A DNA stretch of 64,000 nt from Larkinella terrae (lineage in GTDB: Bacteria > Bacteroidota > Bacteroidia > Cytophagales > Spirosomataceae). The stretch covers positions 310,001 to 374,000 of the forward strand of contig NZ_WJXZ01000012.1 in NCBI RefSeq assembly GCF_009668025.1. Direction: 5' to 3'. The notes below the pieces were generated by a model, which searched no databases, was not told the DNA's origin, and worked only from the letters and a program-made list of their open reading frames with translations. Each line of letters begins with the position of its first letter. Position 1 is the stretch's first letter. The translations under genes were made by a program, and so were the position numbers. Positions 1 to 10,364 of this stretch are shown piece after piece.

Positions 1-2404
1 TCGCTGAAGCCGTGTTCGACGGCAACTGGTTGCCCAGCGTTCCGTAGGAAGCCCGGATTTTCAGGTTGTTGACGGCGTTCCGCAGCGGCTCGAAAAACGC
101 TTCGTCGCTGATCCGCCAGCCTGCCGACACGGAAGGGAAAAAACCGTACCGCCGACCTTCGCCAAACCGCGACGTTCCGTCATACCGCCCGTTGACTTCC
201 AGCAGGTATTTGCCGACATAATCGTAATTCACCCGGAAAAACGCGCCAAAGAGCGAATACTGGTACGAATCGCCCGACGAAAGCTGCTCGCCGGTTCCGA
301 GGTTCAGGTCGTTCAGGCTTTCCGACAACAGGTTTTTTCGCGCCCCAAACAGCCGTTGGTGTTTCTTCGATTCGTAGTTCATCCCCGCCGTGGCCGACAT
401 GTAATGCTTACCAAACGTGTGGTTATACGACGAATAGACGTTGGTGACGTTCATCGGGTCGAACCACATCGTTTTGCGGTATTGATCCACGTTGTAGTTC
501 GGCACCGTCGTCAGGATGCCCGGCTGAATCGAATATTGCGCCACGGCGGAGCGGTACCAGTCGTCGGCGATGTAAAACGAATACGAGTGGTTGGCGACCA
601 GATTCCAGGTTTTGGTAAAGTCAATCGTTACCGAGTTGATCGTCGTCAATTCATGGACCCCTTTCTTTCCGCCCGCAACGCCTTTCAGCAGGTTGGCAAA
701 CAGACCGTCACCGATGGAGTAGTTGTTTTTCAGGGTGTTATAGGTAGCGGTTCCGTCCGGATTGCGGGGCGCGTAGGCCGGTAAGGCGTGAACCGTGATG
801 GCGACGAAGTTGGCGTTGGCACCGCCTTCCAGACCGGGATAGGTGTATTTCGAATCGAAATATTGCGTGTTGTTGCTGACCTTCAGCCAAGGCGTCAGTT
901 GGGCGTTGATCTTGCTGCGGAGCGTATACGACGTAAACTTATCGGTGTTGATCCGCATAATCCCGTCTTTCTCGAAAATCGACCCGGACAGGAAATAATT
1001 GACTTTATCGGTTCCGCCGGACAAATTCAGGTTGTGCTGCCGCGACGGCTGGGTCATGTTAAACAGCGTGTTCCACCAGTCGTAGTTACCGTAGTAGTTG
1101 TAGATGTCCTTGCCGTTGACATTTTTGACGACCGTCCAGGGCCGGGCCGGATTTTCGGTTTTGTCGTACCGACGCGCTTCCAGTTCTTTATAGTCTTCTT
1201 CCGAATACCGGGTGTAGCTGTTTCCCGTGGCCCGGATGAAGGCTTCGTCGTTCATTTTGACGTAATCGTAGCCATTGGTCAGAAATTTGGTGCTCACGGT
1301 TGGTGTCGACCAGCCGAAGTTGTTGCTGTACGAAACGTTGGTTTTACCGTTTTTAGCGGTTTTGGTGGTCACCAGCACCACCCCAAATGCACCCCGCGCT
1401 CCGTAAATGGCCGAAGCGGCCGCATCTTTCAGCACCGATACCGATTCCACGTCGTTCGGGTTGATCCGGTTGATATCGCCCGGCACCCCGTCGATCAGCA
1501 CCAGCGGGCCTCCGCCGTTGATAGAGGTTTCCCCGCGCACGTTCAGGCTCCCGCCCTGTCCCGGCTGTCCGGTACTGAACGAAATGTTCAGGTTCGGAAT
1601 CATTCCCTGCAAAATCTGCGACATGTTGTTCAGCGGGCGGTTTTCGAGGTCTTTGGCCATCACCTGCGAAACCGCCCCCGTCAGGTTCACTTTTTTCTGC
1701 GTTCCGTAGCCCACCACCACCAGTTCTTCCAGGCTTTTGCTGTCGGGGTTTAAGGTCACGTTGATGGCCGAGCGGTTTCCAACCGTAATTTCCTGCGAAG
1801 CGTAACCCACAAAGCTGAAAATCAAAACCGCCGACGAATTCGGCACGGACAGTTCGTAGTTCCCGCTGCCGTCGGTGGTAGTTCCCCGCGTGGTTCCTTT
1901 TAGCACGACGGTCACCCCGGCCAGCGCTTCTTGCTGCCCATCGGCCGCCCGCACCGTTCCTTTCAGCCGGATTTCCTGACGAGCCAGGTAGGTTTCCATT
2001 TTGGTTTCCAGATTGGGCAGAAAAGACTCCGGTTTAAAGTTCTTTTCGCGGGCCAGCACAATCTGCTCGTTGATCACCTTGTAGGTAATACCACGCGGCA
2101 TGAGCAACTGGTCCAGCACGCGGGACAATTTCTGATTCTTTACATCGATCGAAACCGGCTCGCGGAGCGACACCCGGCTGCTGTACACAAACTTCGTATT
2201 GGCTTTTTCCTGGATCTGTTCCAGTGCTTCCTTGAGCGTAACATTCGTGAGATGAAGTGTCATATCCTTACTCAGGATCGACTGTGCCGCAATCTCCCGG
2301 CCGTAGCTGATGCCGGTCAGGAGCAGAGCAAGTATCCATTGAAGTAATCCGATACGCATGATTTTTCGCCAGTCGACCGACTGGTTTAGGATAGAATTTT
2401 GCAT
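1..2404 (-). CDS. SusC/RagA-type TonB-linked outer membrane receptor, C-terminus cut off by window edge
   Basis: About 800 residues are visible; the C-terminal half of the barrel lies beyond position 1. The chosen start is the ATG at 2404; a second in-frame Met at residue 17 precedes the hydrophobic signal segment (LLQWILALLLTG). The order is signal peptide, an STN domain (residues about 45-120, secretin/TonB N-terminal fold used for signalling to FecR), a carboxypeptidase-D-like regulatory domain (about 140-215), the SusC box LEELVVVGYGTQKK, a plug domain (SINGGGPLVLIDGVPGD) and the start of the barrel. Such proteins import glycans or other large nutrients across the outer membrane with energy from TonB. 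The STN domain fits the FecR and sigma genes just upstream on the same strand. A SusD partner would be expected left of the window and cannot be seen. The substrate is unknown. Confidence 0.93.
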   Translation of the reverse strand, partial: MQNSILNQSVDWRKIMRIGLLQWILALLLTGISYGREIAAQSILSKDMTLHLTNVTLKEALEQIQEKANTKFVYSSRVSLREPVSIDVKNQKLSRVLDQLLMPRGITYKVINEQIVLAREKNFKPESFLPNLETKMETYLARQEIRLKGTVRAADGQQEALAGVTVVLKGTTRGTTTDGSGNYELSVPNSSAVLIFSFVGYASQEITVGNRSAINVTLNPDSKSLEELVVVGYGTQKKVNLTGAVSQVMAKDLENRPLNNMSQILQGMIPNLNISFSTGQPGQGGSLNVRGETSINGGGPLVLIDGVPGDINRINPNDVESVSVLKDAAASAIYGARGAFGVVLVTTKTAKNGKTNVSYSNNFGWSTPTVSTKFLTNGYDYVKMNDEAFIRATGNSYTRYSEEDYKELEARRYDKTENPARPWTVVKNVNGKDIYNYYGNYDWWNTLFNMTQPSRQHNLNLSGGTDKVNYFLSGSIFEKDGIMRINTDKFTSYTLRSKINAQLTPWLKVSNNTQYFDSKYTYPGLEGGANANFVAITVHALPAYAPRNPDGTATYNTLKNNYSIGDGLFANLLKGVAGGKKGVHELTTINSVTIDFTKTWNLVANHSYSFYIADDWYRSAVAQYSIQPGILTTVPNYNVDQYRKTMWFDPMNVTNVYSSYNHTFGKHYMSATAGMNYESKKHQRLFGARKNLLSESLNDLNLGTGEQLSSGDSYQYSLFGAFFRVNYDYVGKYLLEVNGRYDGTSRFGEGRRYGFFPSVSAGWRISDEAFFEPLRNAVNNLKIRASYGTLGNQLPSNTASA

Positions 2405-2592
2405 AATTTTGATTGTCTGATAGTTAAGCGCTGTTGGATGAATGTCCCTTTTTGTCGGTGGCACGACGCGAAAGGGATTGTCGATTCGAACCGGGCGTGG
2501 TGGCACACGTCCGGTTTTTTTGTTCAGGGTGGCAGTGAGTAAAATGGGTTCATCGGAAAAGGTTGTCGTTGAAAATCATTCATTATAGAAGG

Positions 2593-3633
2593 TTATTCAG
2601 GTTCGCAGGGTAAGCCGTCCAGCGTCATGACCTTCCCGGAAAGGGTGTAGGTCGCATCCAGCGCAGTGCAGAGCATTTCCATGATGAAAGGCAGGGGCTG
2701 CTGCTCAAAATCCGCGTTGACGAGACAGGTGGCAATTTTCGGATTGGAAAACCGGATCTGGATGTTGAACCGTTTCTCCAGCTTTTTCGCGACCTGATCG
2801 AGCGGGGCATTCTCAAATACGATCGTTACGGGTTCGTAAATTTCTTTTTTGGCCTGCGCCGGAATGGCCGAAGACGTCAGGCGACGGGATGCGGTTTCGA
2901 AAATGGCCTGTTGTTGCGGTTTCAGGATCACCTGCTGCTCGTTTTCGTCCGGATCGGGCGCGCTCACCTGCACCCGGCCGGTTACCACCGAAATCCGGAA
3001 AACCGGTTGCGACGCCGGAGCCTTCACGTTAAAGCTGGTCCCCAAAACCTTGATCCGCATTTCCCCGCTCTCGATGAAGAAAGGGCGGTTTTTATCCTTT
3101 TTGACGTCGAAAAAACCTTCGCCCGAAAATACCACCTGCCGTTTGTCAGCCGCAAATGCTTTCGGATACGAGATCGAAGCGCCCGAATGCATCCAGACCG
3201 TGCTTTCGTCAGGTAGTTTGAACTTCACCAGTCGCGGTTCGCGGTTAACGAATTGAATCAGAGTAACCGGAGCCTTTTCTTTCACTTGCTGGGCGACGGT
3301 GGTCGGAACCGAAACCGGCTGGTGTGGATTCGTTGCATACCGGTAAGTGAAGTAGATGCCCAGTACGAGGGCAATCGAAGCCGCCAGCCCGGACACCCAG
3401 CGCCAGGGGAAGGGACGCACCAGCGGTTCTTCGTCAGGCTGAAGCTGACTCTGAATGTTTTCGAAGGTTTCCTGTTGCAACTGCTGTTGCTGCGATTCGG
3501 GCAGCGAATTCAGGAAATCCGGTTTTCCGTTCAGCGACGCATACCAGGCTTCGACCTGTTCCTTTTCCTGATCGGTGCATTGATTCCGTACGTATTTGTC
3601 TAATAGATGTGGTGAAATAGGCGGTGGCGGCAT
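2593..3633 (-). CDS. FecR-family anti-sigma factor
   Basis: This 346-residue inner-membrane regulator would hold an ECF sigma factor inactive until the STN domain of the cognate receptor signals. The N-terminal region (about 1-75, MPPPPISPHLLDKYV onward) is cytoplasmic, one membrane helix follows (about 80-97, GLAASIALVLGIYFTYRY), and the periplasmic FecR domain contains LPDESTVWMHSGASISYPK and GEGFFDVKKDKNRPF. The end resembles the C-terminal FecR/STN-like domain (about 265-335). The reading frame extends upstream to 3720, but the ATG at 3633 gives the typical N-terminus, so I use it. It lies between the receptor ending at the left edge and the sigma factor at 4747-5331, all on the minus strand. 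Confidence 0.9.
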   Translation of the reverse strand: MPPPPISPHLLDKYVRNQCTDQEKEQVEAWYASLNGKPDFLNSLPESQQQQLQQETFENIQSQLQPDEEPLVRPFPWRWVSGLAASIALVLGIYFTYRYATNPHQPVSVPTTVAQQVKEKAPVTLIQFVNREPRLVKFKLPDESTVWMHSGASISYPKAFAADKRQVVFSGEGFFDVKKDKNRPFFIESGEMRIKVLGTSFNVKAPASQPVFRISVVTGRVQVSAPDPDENEQQVILKPQQQAIFETASRRLTSSAIPAQAKKEIYEPVTIVFENAPLDQVAKKLEKRFNIQIRFSNPKIATCLVNADFEQQPLPFIMEMLCTALDATYTLSGKVMTLDGLPCEPE

Positions 3634-3805
3634 GGTTAGGAATGTTACAATCCCTAAGTCGCGCGCCGGAGGGGGAACCCTTAGTCGGATTGAAAAAAAA
3701 TTTCCGGCGGTGGCCGCCATCCGGAAAGCTCCCCGGTTTTTTCGTCAATTATAAAGTCAAACCCACCAGTTATCGACTCCGACCATTTCCGCGCCGGGCA
3801 GCATC

Positions 3806-3813
3806 TACCTTTG
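3806..3813 (+). promoter_or_regulatory. Candidate -7 promoter box (TACCTTTG) for the lipoprotein gene
   Basis: TACCTTTG matches the Bacteroidota -7 consensus TAnnTTTG exactly and ends 24 nt before the ATG at 3838. No clear TTG was seen at the usual -33 distance, so this is a moderate call. Confidence 0.45.
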
Positions 3814-3837
3814 TGTCATCGAAAACAACGAAGAATA

Positions 3838-4683
3838 ATGAACTTCCTGACCAAATGTACTGCGGCTGCCCTCTGCGTCCTGCTGGGACTGTCTTCCTGC
3901 GAAAACACCGAACTGGCTCCTGCCGAAACCGCAGCCCCCGAAACAGAGCTTCCGACTTCAAATTCAGAAGAATCGGCGAGCAGAAAACCGCTCTTCCTGA
4001 AAAAACTCGACGCCCGGACGCTTACGTATTTTCAGGGTGGCAAGCTCCGGAAAGTGACCCATTCGCCCAGCCAGTACAGCGAGTTTGAATACGGCCCGAA
4101 CTGGGTCAGTTCTACCTTGTTTATTAACCAGAAACGGGAGCAGAAACAGACTTTTTTGCTGAACGACAAAGGCAATTGCATTGAATCATACCTTTATTCA
4201 TATGATAGTCAGGGGATTACGGCAACCTTACAGCTTGTCCACGAATATGCGTACGATGCCGCCAATAAGTTGATTCGGATTAACCGGAAGAACACGCCCA
4301 ACGATCGCAAGCTGTTCTTTTACGATGCCAACGGTGACCTGTCCCGCGTTGAATGCTACAACGCCAGCAACGTCAAGACCGGCGAAAATACGTACAGCTA
4401 CGAACTGCCCGGCGTGGCGCGTCAGGTAGACCACGATCCGATCAATACATTTTACGGAATCAGCACGCAGGGCGAATTTCTGAACGTATTTGGCAAGACG
4501 AACAAGCACCTGCTGCGCCGATATTCGTTTAAAAATATGTATACAAACCAGGTCGTCGACGAGAAAATCCTGTATTATACCCTCAATTCGAACGGTTATG
4601 CCGCGAATTACACACAGTTTGACGTCGAAGCCAATGTGATGTTGCCGGGTAAGGTCAGCTATGAATACACAACCGCTCCCTGA
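3838..4683 (+). CDS. Putative lipoprotein of unknown function
   Basis: A 281-residue protein with a lipoprotein signal (hydrophobic run, then LGLSSC with the acylated Cys at residue 21). The mature part starts with a low-complexity Glu/Ala/Thr linker (about 22-55) and continues with short Tyr/Asp/Asn-rich beta-strand units such as YAYDAANKLIRI and FFYDANGDLSRVECYN. These recall RHS/YD-type or DUF4595-like repeats, but I cannot assign a family. The ATG at 3838 is chosen because the lipobox then falls at the correct distance; the frame is open back to 3811. It is transcribed against, and lies between, the FecR and sigma genes, so it may have been inserted into that pair. Function unknown. Confidence 0.75.
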   Translation: MNFLTKCTAAALCVLLGLSSCENTELAPAETAAPETELPTSNSEESASRKPLFLKKLDARTLTYFQGGKLRKVTHSPSQYSEFEYGPNWVSSTLFINQKREQKQTFLLNDKGNCIESYLYSYDSQGITATLQLVHEYAYDAANKLIRINRKNTPNDRKLFFYDANGDLSRVECYNASNVKTGENTYSYELPGVARQVDHDPINTFYGISTQGEFLNVFGKTNKHLLRRYSFKNMYTNQVVDEKILYYTLNSNGYAANYTQFDVEANVMLPGKVSYEYTTAP

Positions 4684-4715
4684 GAATTCCTTTCCGGTTC
4701 TTGTCTACTTCTTAA

Positions 4716-4742
4716 AAGCCGGGACTTTGCCTAACCCGGTTT
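4716..4742. terminator. Probable bidirectional terminator hairpin
   Basis: AAGCCGGG (4716-4723) pairs with CCCGGTTT (4735-4742), with one G-T pair and an 11-nt loop. It lies between the convergent lipoprotein and sigma-factor genes. On the minus strand the stem is followed by TTTTAAG, and on the plus strand by TTTGGG. Confidence 0.4.
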
Positions 4743-4746
4743 GGGT

Positions 4747-5331
4747 TCAGAAAAAAGAAATCAACAGGAAGACGTAGGCGAAATGCTCTTTCAGGTATTC
4801 CTTCAGCATCCGCAGCGCTTTGGTAATGTGCTGTTCTACGGTTTTTTCAGAAATCCCCAGTTGCAGCGCAATTTCGCGGTTTGAGTGCCCTTTCCGGCTC
4901 AGCAGAAACACTTCCTTGCATTTGGGAGGCAGGTGATAAAGTCCTTTTTCGTACCGGTCCTGCAGGTCGGACGTCAGGATTTGCTGATCCGTCAAGGCAA
5001 TGGAGTCGGCGCTCTGAACCTCCCATTGCGTGTAATGAAACCGGCGGGTATATTCTTTGCGGTAATGCGAAATAATGAGGTTTTTGGCACAGGAAAATAA
5101 ATAGGAACGGCAGCCCTGGACCGCACTCCGCTGGCGTTGCTGCCAGATCGAGACAAACAACTCCTGAACAATTTCCTGCGCGGCAAACTGATCGTTTACT
5201 TTGCTGAACGTGTAATTGAATAAAATCCGGAAATACCGGTTATAAAGTTCGGCAAACGCTGATTCGTCGTTGTGTTCGGCAATTGATTTCAGAATGTCTT
5301 CGTCGGAATAGGTGCTGTAAGATGAGTTCAT
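4747..5331 (-). CDS. ECF RNA polymerase sigma factor (Bacteroidetes expansion type)
   Basis: A 194-residue sigma-70 family protein with region 2 (about 24-90, including YFRILFNYTFSKVNDQFAAQ and QELFVSIWQQR) and region 4 helix-turn-helix (about 132-182, REIALQLGISEKTVEQHITK). It would direct RNA polymerase to the outer-membrane receptor gene once FecR releases it. It is on the same strand as FecR (2593-3633) and the receptor at the left edge. The protein ends in a strongly hydrophobic tail (FAYVFLLISFF), a feature shared with the sigma factor at 54355-54918. The start ATG at 5331 gives the normal length for the family. Confidence 0.93.
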   Translation of the reverse strand: MNSSYSTYSDEDILKSIAEHNDESAFAELYNRYFRILFNYTFSKVNDQFAAQEIVQELFVSIWQQRQRSAVQGCRSYLFSCAKNLIISHYRKEYTRRFHYTQWEVQSADSIALTDQQILTSDLQDRYEKGLYHLPPKCKEVFLLSRKGHSNREIALQLGISEKTVEQHITKALRMLKEYLKEHFAYVFLLISFF

Positions 5332-5561
5332 AGCCTGAATTTCCTAAATCCGTTTACGTAATTTGAAATGCGCTTTACAAAATTCGGTCTATTTATTAGT
5401 TTAATTGCGCTCTGAATTATTAAGGAATCGCACACTTTTTTTCTGCATGATAACAATAATTTAACTTAAATTCCAGACAGATTCTGATTATCGCCGGAGC
5501 GGAACGCCTGTCCGGTTTCTTTCAGCAATCGTTTTTTGAGATCGAAATGCGCGAATGATTC

Positions 5562-6722
5562 ATGTCCAAACTAACTGCAACCTCCGAAGGTAATCGCCGT
5601 TTACCAGCTATTGATAGCGTGAGGGGATTGATCATGCTTATCATGGCCCTGGATCATGTTCGTGATTTTTTTAGTTACACGTCCTATCGTGCAACCGACG
5701 TCACCCAAGCGTCGGTTTTTCTGTTTTTCACGCGCTGGGTGACGCATCTTTGTGCGCCCACATTCGTTTTCCTCTCCGGAATCAGCATTTTTCTTTATTA
5801 CCGGAAAACTGGCGATCTCAAAAAAACCAGTGTCTTTCTCCTGACGCGCGGGCTCTGGCTGATTGCCGTAGAAGTGTTGCTCATCAGTTTCATCCTGACG
5901 CAGGGCTACCAGCTCACGCTACTGGAGGTTATCTGGGCCATTGGCTGTTCCATGCTGCTGCTCGCTGCCCTGATCTGGCTTCCCCGCTCGCTTCAACTGG
6001 CCTTTTCACTTATCCTGATTTTCGGGCACAATGCGCTTCCGCTGGTGAAGGATACCTCAACCGATACGCTGCTCGCCTTGCTGCATCATCCGCCCTTTTT
6101 CATCAGCAAACCGCCCATTCTGGTCGCCTACACCATTGTTCCCTGGGTGGGCGTCATGCTGTTGGGGTATGCGATCGGTCCCTGGTTTACCGGTAACGCC
6201 CAAACGAGAGATAAGCTGTTACTACGGAGCGGTTTTTCAGCCCTGGTGCTTTTTATCGTACTGCGGTTTTTAAACAACTACGGCGACCCGGCTCCCTGGA
6301 GCGTTCAGGAACGGGGCGGCCTCTACACCTTTCTTTCCTTTCTTAACGTAACCAAATCTCCCCCATCGCTTCTGTTCCTGAGTCTCACGCTCGGTACCGC
6401 CAGCCTGTTGCTGGTGTTCGTTAATAAACTGTCGGCGGGTGTTAATCGGTTTTTCAGTATTTACGGGCGGGTGCCCTTCTTCTATTTTATCGTGCATCTG
6501 GCGGTGATCAGCCTGACATCCTACGTCTGGACGTACCTGGCGTTCGGCAGGGGCGTCAATCTTTCCTTTGTGAATCCCAGGGAGTGGCCCGCCGACTACA
6601 ACCCGAATTTAGGACGGGCCTATTGGGTCTGGTTGCTGCTCGTTGGTGTCCTTTATTTTCCCTGCCGCTGGTACGCGCGCTACAAATCAACCAGCAGGGC
6701 CTGGTGGGTTTCCTATTTATAA
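5562..6722 (+). CDS. DUF1624 / HGSNAT-like multi-pass membrane protein
   Basis: A 386-residue integral membrane protein with roughly ten hydrophobic segments. The N-terminal signature DSVRGLIMLIMALDHVRDFF is characteristic of the DUF1624 / heparan-alpha-glucosaminide N-acetyltransferase-like family, whose members are thought to transfer acyl groups across the membrane. The conserved Asp-His pair of that signature is present (residues about 33-34). In this window it is a single transcription unit with divergent neighbours: the sigma factor on the left and secA starting 257 bp downstream. The substrate cannot be deduced. Confidence 0.85.
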   Translation: MSKLTATSEGNRRLPAIDSVRGLIMLIMALDHVRDFFSYTSYRATDVTQASVFLFFTRWVTHLCAPTFVFLSGISIFLYYRKTGDLKKTSVFLLTRGLWLIAVEVLLISFILTQGYQLTLLEVIWAIGCSMLLLAALIWLPRSLQLAFSLILIFGHNALPLVKDTSTDTLLALLHHPPFFISKPPILVAYTIVPWVGVMLLGYAIGPWFTGNAQTRDKLLLRSGFSALVLFIVLRFLNNYGDPAPWSVQERGGLYTFLSFLNVTKSPPSLLFLSLTLGTASLLLVFVNKLSAGVNRFFSIYGRVPFFYFIVHLAVISLTSYVWTYLAFGRGVNLSFVNPREWPADYNPNLGRAYWVWLLLVGVLYFPCRWYARYKSTSRAWWVSYL

Positions 6723-6761
6723 GCGGTTATTAACTGCTGAAAATACCCAGATCTGAGCAAG

Positions 6762-6776
6762 AAACCGGCCCGGTTT
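6762..6776 (+). terminator. Possible short terminator hairpin after the DUF1624 gene
   Basis: AAACCG (6762-6767), loop GCC, CGGTTT (6771-6776), followed by TC and an A-rich run. The stem is only 6 bp, so support is weak. Confidence 0.3.
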
Positions 6777-6903
6777 TCAAAAACCGTAATGAATGATCGT
6801 CCATCTCTAAAAGCCGTCTATCTACGGATTAAGCTAATTTATACGCAAATAGGCTCGCTTTTCCAAAATCTCCGGAGCTACCGCAATGAAACTGATTCAG
6901 AAA

Positions 6904-6938
6904 TTGTTACTATTCTATGGTGCAAACCCCTAATTTTG
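6904..6938 (+). promoter_or_regulatory. Predicted secA promoter
   Basis: The -7 box TAATTTTG (6931-6938) matches TAnnTTTG exactly. A TTG at 6904-6906 could be the -33 element, with 24 nt between the two, slightly longer than usual. The secA ATG follows 40 nt after the -7 box. Confidence 0.5.
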
Positions 6939-6978
6939 CAGAACTTTATTGAAACATTCGATTAAATAGACTTCCAGA

Positions 6979-9900
6979 ATGATTAACCTCATAACCAAGA
7001 GCATTACGAAACTCTTCGGTACCAAGTCGGATCGGGACATCCGCGAACTGCTCCCGTACGTTGACAAGGTAAACGCCGAGTTTCAGAAATTACAGTCTCT
7101 ATCGAACGATGAACTCCGGAATGTGACGACGCAACTGAAGCAGGTCATCGCTCAACGGTTGCAACCCATCGATACCCAACTGACGGATCTTCATCAACAG
7201 GTTACGGATCAGCCCGACCTGGACGTCGATGCCAAACAGCGCATCTTCAACCAGATCGACAAACTCGATGCCGACCGGAACAAGGAACTGGAAGTGGTTT
7301 TGCTCGATATTCTGCCCCAGGCGTTTGCTGTCGTGAAAGAAACCGCCAAGCGGTTTAAGGAGAACGAACAACTGGAAGTAACGACGACTGACTTTGACCG
7401 GGAGTTCGCGGCCCGTAAAAAACACATTACCATCGACGGCGACAAGGCCTACTGGGCCAATAGCTGGGATGCCGCCGGAACCCTGATCAAATGGGACATG
7501 GTGCACTACGACGTGCAGATCATCGGAGGTACGGTTTTGCATCAGGGAAAAATTTCGGAAATGGCAACCGGGGAAGGTAAAACGCTGGTGGCCACATTCC
7601 CGGCTTACCTCAACGCCCTCGCCGGACGCGGTGTCCACATCGTAACGGTCAATGACTACCTCGCCAAACGCGACTCCGAGTGGATGGCGCCTTTGTTTGA
7701 GTTCCACGGCCTGCGTGTCGACTGCATCGATAAACACCAGCCGAACTCCTTCCCGCGCAAACAGGCGTATCTGGCCGATATTACCTACGGAACCAATAAC
7801 GAATTTGGCTTCGATTACCTGCGCGACAACATGGCGCGGGGCGTCGACGAACTCGTGCAGCGCAAACACCATTACGCAATGGTCGATGAGGTCGACTCCG
7901 TGTTGATCGACGACGCCCGGACGCCCTTGATTATTTCCGGTCCCGTGCCGCGCGGTGACGAGCAGGAATTTGCCGAACTGAAACCGCGCGTGGCCCGCGT
8001 GGCCGAAGTCCAGCGCAAACTGGTGCAGGACCTGCTGAACGATGCCAAAAAGAAAATTGCCGCCGGTGACGAAAAGGAAGGCGGTTTATCGCTGTTCCGC
8101 GCCCACCGGGGTCTGCCGAAATACAAACCGCTGATTAAATACCTCAGCGAAACCGGTGTAAAGGCGATCATGCAGAAAACCGAGTCGATCTACCTGGCCG
8201 AAAACCAGAAATTGATGCCCGAAGCCGACAAACCGTTGTATTTCACGATCGACGAACGGCACAACAGCATCGACCTGACGGAAAAAGGGATTGACTACAT
8301 CACCGGTTCGGGCGAAGATCCGAACTTCTTCATTCTGCCGGATTTGTCGATCGATCTCAACGCGATCGATAAAAGTACGGATCTCGACGAAAAGGAGAAG
8401 ATTCTCCACAAAGAATCGCTGATTCGGGATTATTCGGTGAAAACCCAGCGGATCAACACCGTCAACCAGTTGCTGAAAGCCTACAGCCTCTTCGAAATCA
8501 ACGTCGATTACGTCATCATGGATGGCAAAATCAAGATTGTCGATGAGCAAACCGGTCGGATCATGGAAGGTCGCCGGTGGTCGGACGGCTTGCACCAGGC
8601 CGTGGAAGCGAAGGAAGGCGTGAAAGTGGAAGACGCCACGCAAACCTACGCGACGGTGACGCTGCAAAACTACTTCCGGATGTACCACAAGCTGGCCGGG
8701 ATGACCGGTACGGCTGAAACCGAAGCCTCGGAATTCTGGACGATTTACAAACTCGACGTAGTCGTTATTCCGACAAACCGAAACATTATCCGGAAAGATG
8801 AGGAAGACAAAGTTTACCGCTCGGTTCGGGAAAAATACAACGCTGTCGTCGACGAAATTGTCAGTCTGGTCGAAAAAGGCCGCCCGGTGCTGGTCGGTAC
8901 GACTTCCGTTGAAAACTCCGAATTATTGAGCCGGATGTTGTCGCTGCGCAAGATTGCGCACCAGGTCCTGAACGCCAAGCAACACCAGCGCGAAGCCGAA
9001 ATTGTGGCCGAAGCCGGAAAACCGGGTACGGTTACAATTGCAACGAACATGGCTGGTCGGGGTACGGACATCAAGCTGACGCCTGAGTCGAAGGCGGCCG
9101 GTGGTCTGGCCATCGTCGGTACAGAACGGCACGAATCCCGGCGGGTCGACCGCCAGTTGCGCGGTCGGTCGGGTCGGCAGGGAGACCCCGGTACGACGCA
9201 GTTTTTTGTTTCGCTGGAAGACAGCCTGATGCGGTTATTCGGTTCCGACCGGATTGCCAAGGTGATGGACCGGATGGGTCTGGAAGAAGGCGAAGTGATT
9301 CAGCACTCGATGATTACGAAATCCATCGAACGGGCGCAGAAGAAAGTCGAAGAAAACAACTTCGGGATTCGGAAGCGGCTGCTGGAATACGACGACGTGA
9401 TGAACTACCAGCGGGAAGCCATCTACAAACGCCGTCGGAACGCCCTGTTTGGCGACCGGCTGGCGCTCGACATCGCCAACACGATGTACGACGTTTGCGA
9501 AGATCTGGTCAGCAACGCCGAAGGAAACTACGACGAACTGGCGCTGCAAACGCTGACGGCACTCGGGTTTGAAATCAGCATGAGCCGTGAAGAATTCAGC
9601 CGGTTGAAAGCGAAAGATCTGGCCCAGAAATTATACGAAGAAGCCGATCGGCATTACCACGACAAGAACAACGCCATCCGCGAGAAATCAGGACCGGTTT
9701 TAAAAGCCATTCTGGCCGAGCGGGGCGCAACCATTCAGGACATTGTCGTTCCGTTCTCCGACGGTCTGCGCGAACTGACGGTGGTCAACAACCTCCGCCG
9801 GACCGTCGAAACCGAAGGCCGCGAGCTGATCACGGAAATGGAAAAAGCCGTTTCGCTGTCCATCATCGATCAGGAGTGGAAAGAACACCTGCGCGAAATG

Positions 9901-10362
9901 GACGACCTGAAGCAATCGGTGCAGAATGCGGTTTTCGAACAGAAGGATCCGCTGCTGGTCTACAAGTTCGAGTCGGTCGAATTGTTCAAGCGGTTTTTGA
10001 GCAAAGTCAATTTCGATACGATCAGTTTCCTGACCAAAACCGATATTCCGGGTCAGGAAGCCGAGGAAGTGCAGCAGGAAGTTCGGCAAGCCCCGGCCCA
10101 GCGCCGTCCGGAACCGCAACCCGAGCTGCACACCAACAAGGAAGAAATCGACGAACCGGAAGTTGGCGGTCCGCAGGAATACGCCCGCCGGATGGCCGGT
10201 CAGCCAGCCGCCGAGAAACAGGCTCCCGTTCGGGTGGTGAAAGTGGCAAACCGCAACGAAAAGGTCAGTGTTCAGTACATGGACGGTACGATCAAGCGGG
10301 ATGTCAAGTACAAAGTCGTCGAAAACGACGTGCAAAGCGGCAAGGCGGTTTTGATTGATTAA
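6979..10362 (+). CDS. secA: Preprotein translocase ATPase SecA
   Basis: A 1127-residue SecA, the motor that pushes unfolded preproteins through SecYEG. The Walker A motif MATGEGKT is near residues 195-202, and Walker B DEVD is at 303-306, followed by [15 protein letters not shown]. The second nucleotide-binding fold carries [11 protein letters not shown] and [14 protein letters not shown], and the helical scaffold and wing domains follow. It is longer than the roughly 900-residue enterobacterial protein, as is usual in Bacteroidota, with extra sequence near residues 60-110 and 330-470. The C-terminal tail is proline- and glutamate-rich and lacks the Cys-rich zinc motif of the SecB-binding type. 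The gene stands alone; a hairpin repeat begins 3 nt after its stop codon. Confidence 0.98.
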   Translation: MINLITKSITKLFGTKSDRDIRELLPYVDKVNAEFQKLQSLSNDELRNVTTQLKQVIAQRLQPIDTQLTDLHQQVTDQPDLDVDAKQRIFNQIDKLDADRNKELEVVLLDILPQAFAVVKETAKRFKENEQLEVTTTDFDREFAARKKHITIDGDKAYWANSWDAAGTLIKWDMVHYDVQIIGGTVLHQGKISEMATGEGKTLVATFPAYLNALAGRGVHIVTVNDYLAKRDSEWMAPLFEFHGLRVDCIDKHQPNSFPRKQAYLADITYGTNNEFGFDYLRDNMARGVDELVQRKHHYAMVDEVDSVLIDDARTPLIISGPVPRGDEQEFAELKPRVARVAEVQRKLVQDLLNDAKKKIAAGDEKEGGLSLFRAHRGLPKYKPLIKYLSETGVKAIMQKTESIYLAENQKLMPEADKPLYFTIDERHNSIDLTEKGIDYITGSGEDPNFFILPDLSIDLNAIDKSTDLDEKEKILHKESLIRDYSVKTQRINTVNQLLKAYSLFEINVDYVIMDGKIKIVDEQTGRIMEGRRWSDGLHQAVEAKEGVKVEDATQTYATVTLQNYFRMYHKLAGMTGTAETEASEFWTIYKLDVVVIPTNRNIIRKDEEDKVYRSVREKYNAVVDEIVSLVEKGRPVLVGTTSVENSELLSRMLSLRKIAHQVLNAKQHQREAEIVAEAGKPGTVTIATNMAGRGTDIKLTPESKAAGGLAIVGTERHESRRVDRQLRGRSGRQGDPGTTQFFVSLEDSLMRLFGSDRIAKVMDRMGLEEGEVIQHSMITKSIERAQKKVEENNFGIRKRLLEYDDVMNYQREAIYKRRRNALFGDRLALDIANTMYDVCEDLVSNAEGNYDELALQTLTALGFEISMSREEFSRLKAKDLAQKLYEEADRHYHDKNNAIREKSGPVLKAILAERGATIQDIVVPFSDGLRELTVVNNLRRTVETEGRELITEMEKAVSLSIIDQEWKEHLREMDDLKQSVQNAVFEQKDPLLVYKFESVELFKRFLSKVNFDTISFLTKTDIPGQEAEEVQQEVRQAPAQRRPEPQPELHTNKEEIDEPEVGGPQEYARRMAGQPAAEKQAPVRVVKVANRNEKVSVQYMDGTIKRDVKYKVVENDVQSGKAVLID

Positions 10363-10364
10363 AT

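Noticed and set aside
356-2347. Long plus-strand frames opposite the left-edge SusC gene
   Set aside because: They are arginine- and valine-rich mirror frames of the receptor gene on the minus strand and show no domain, signal peptide or start context.
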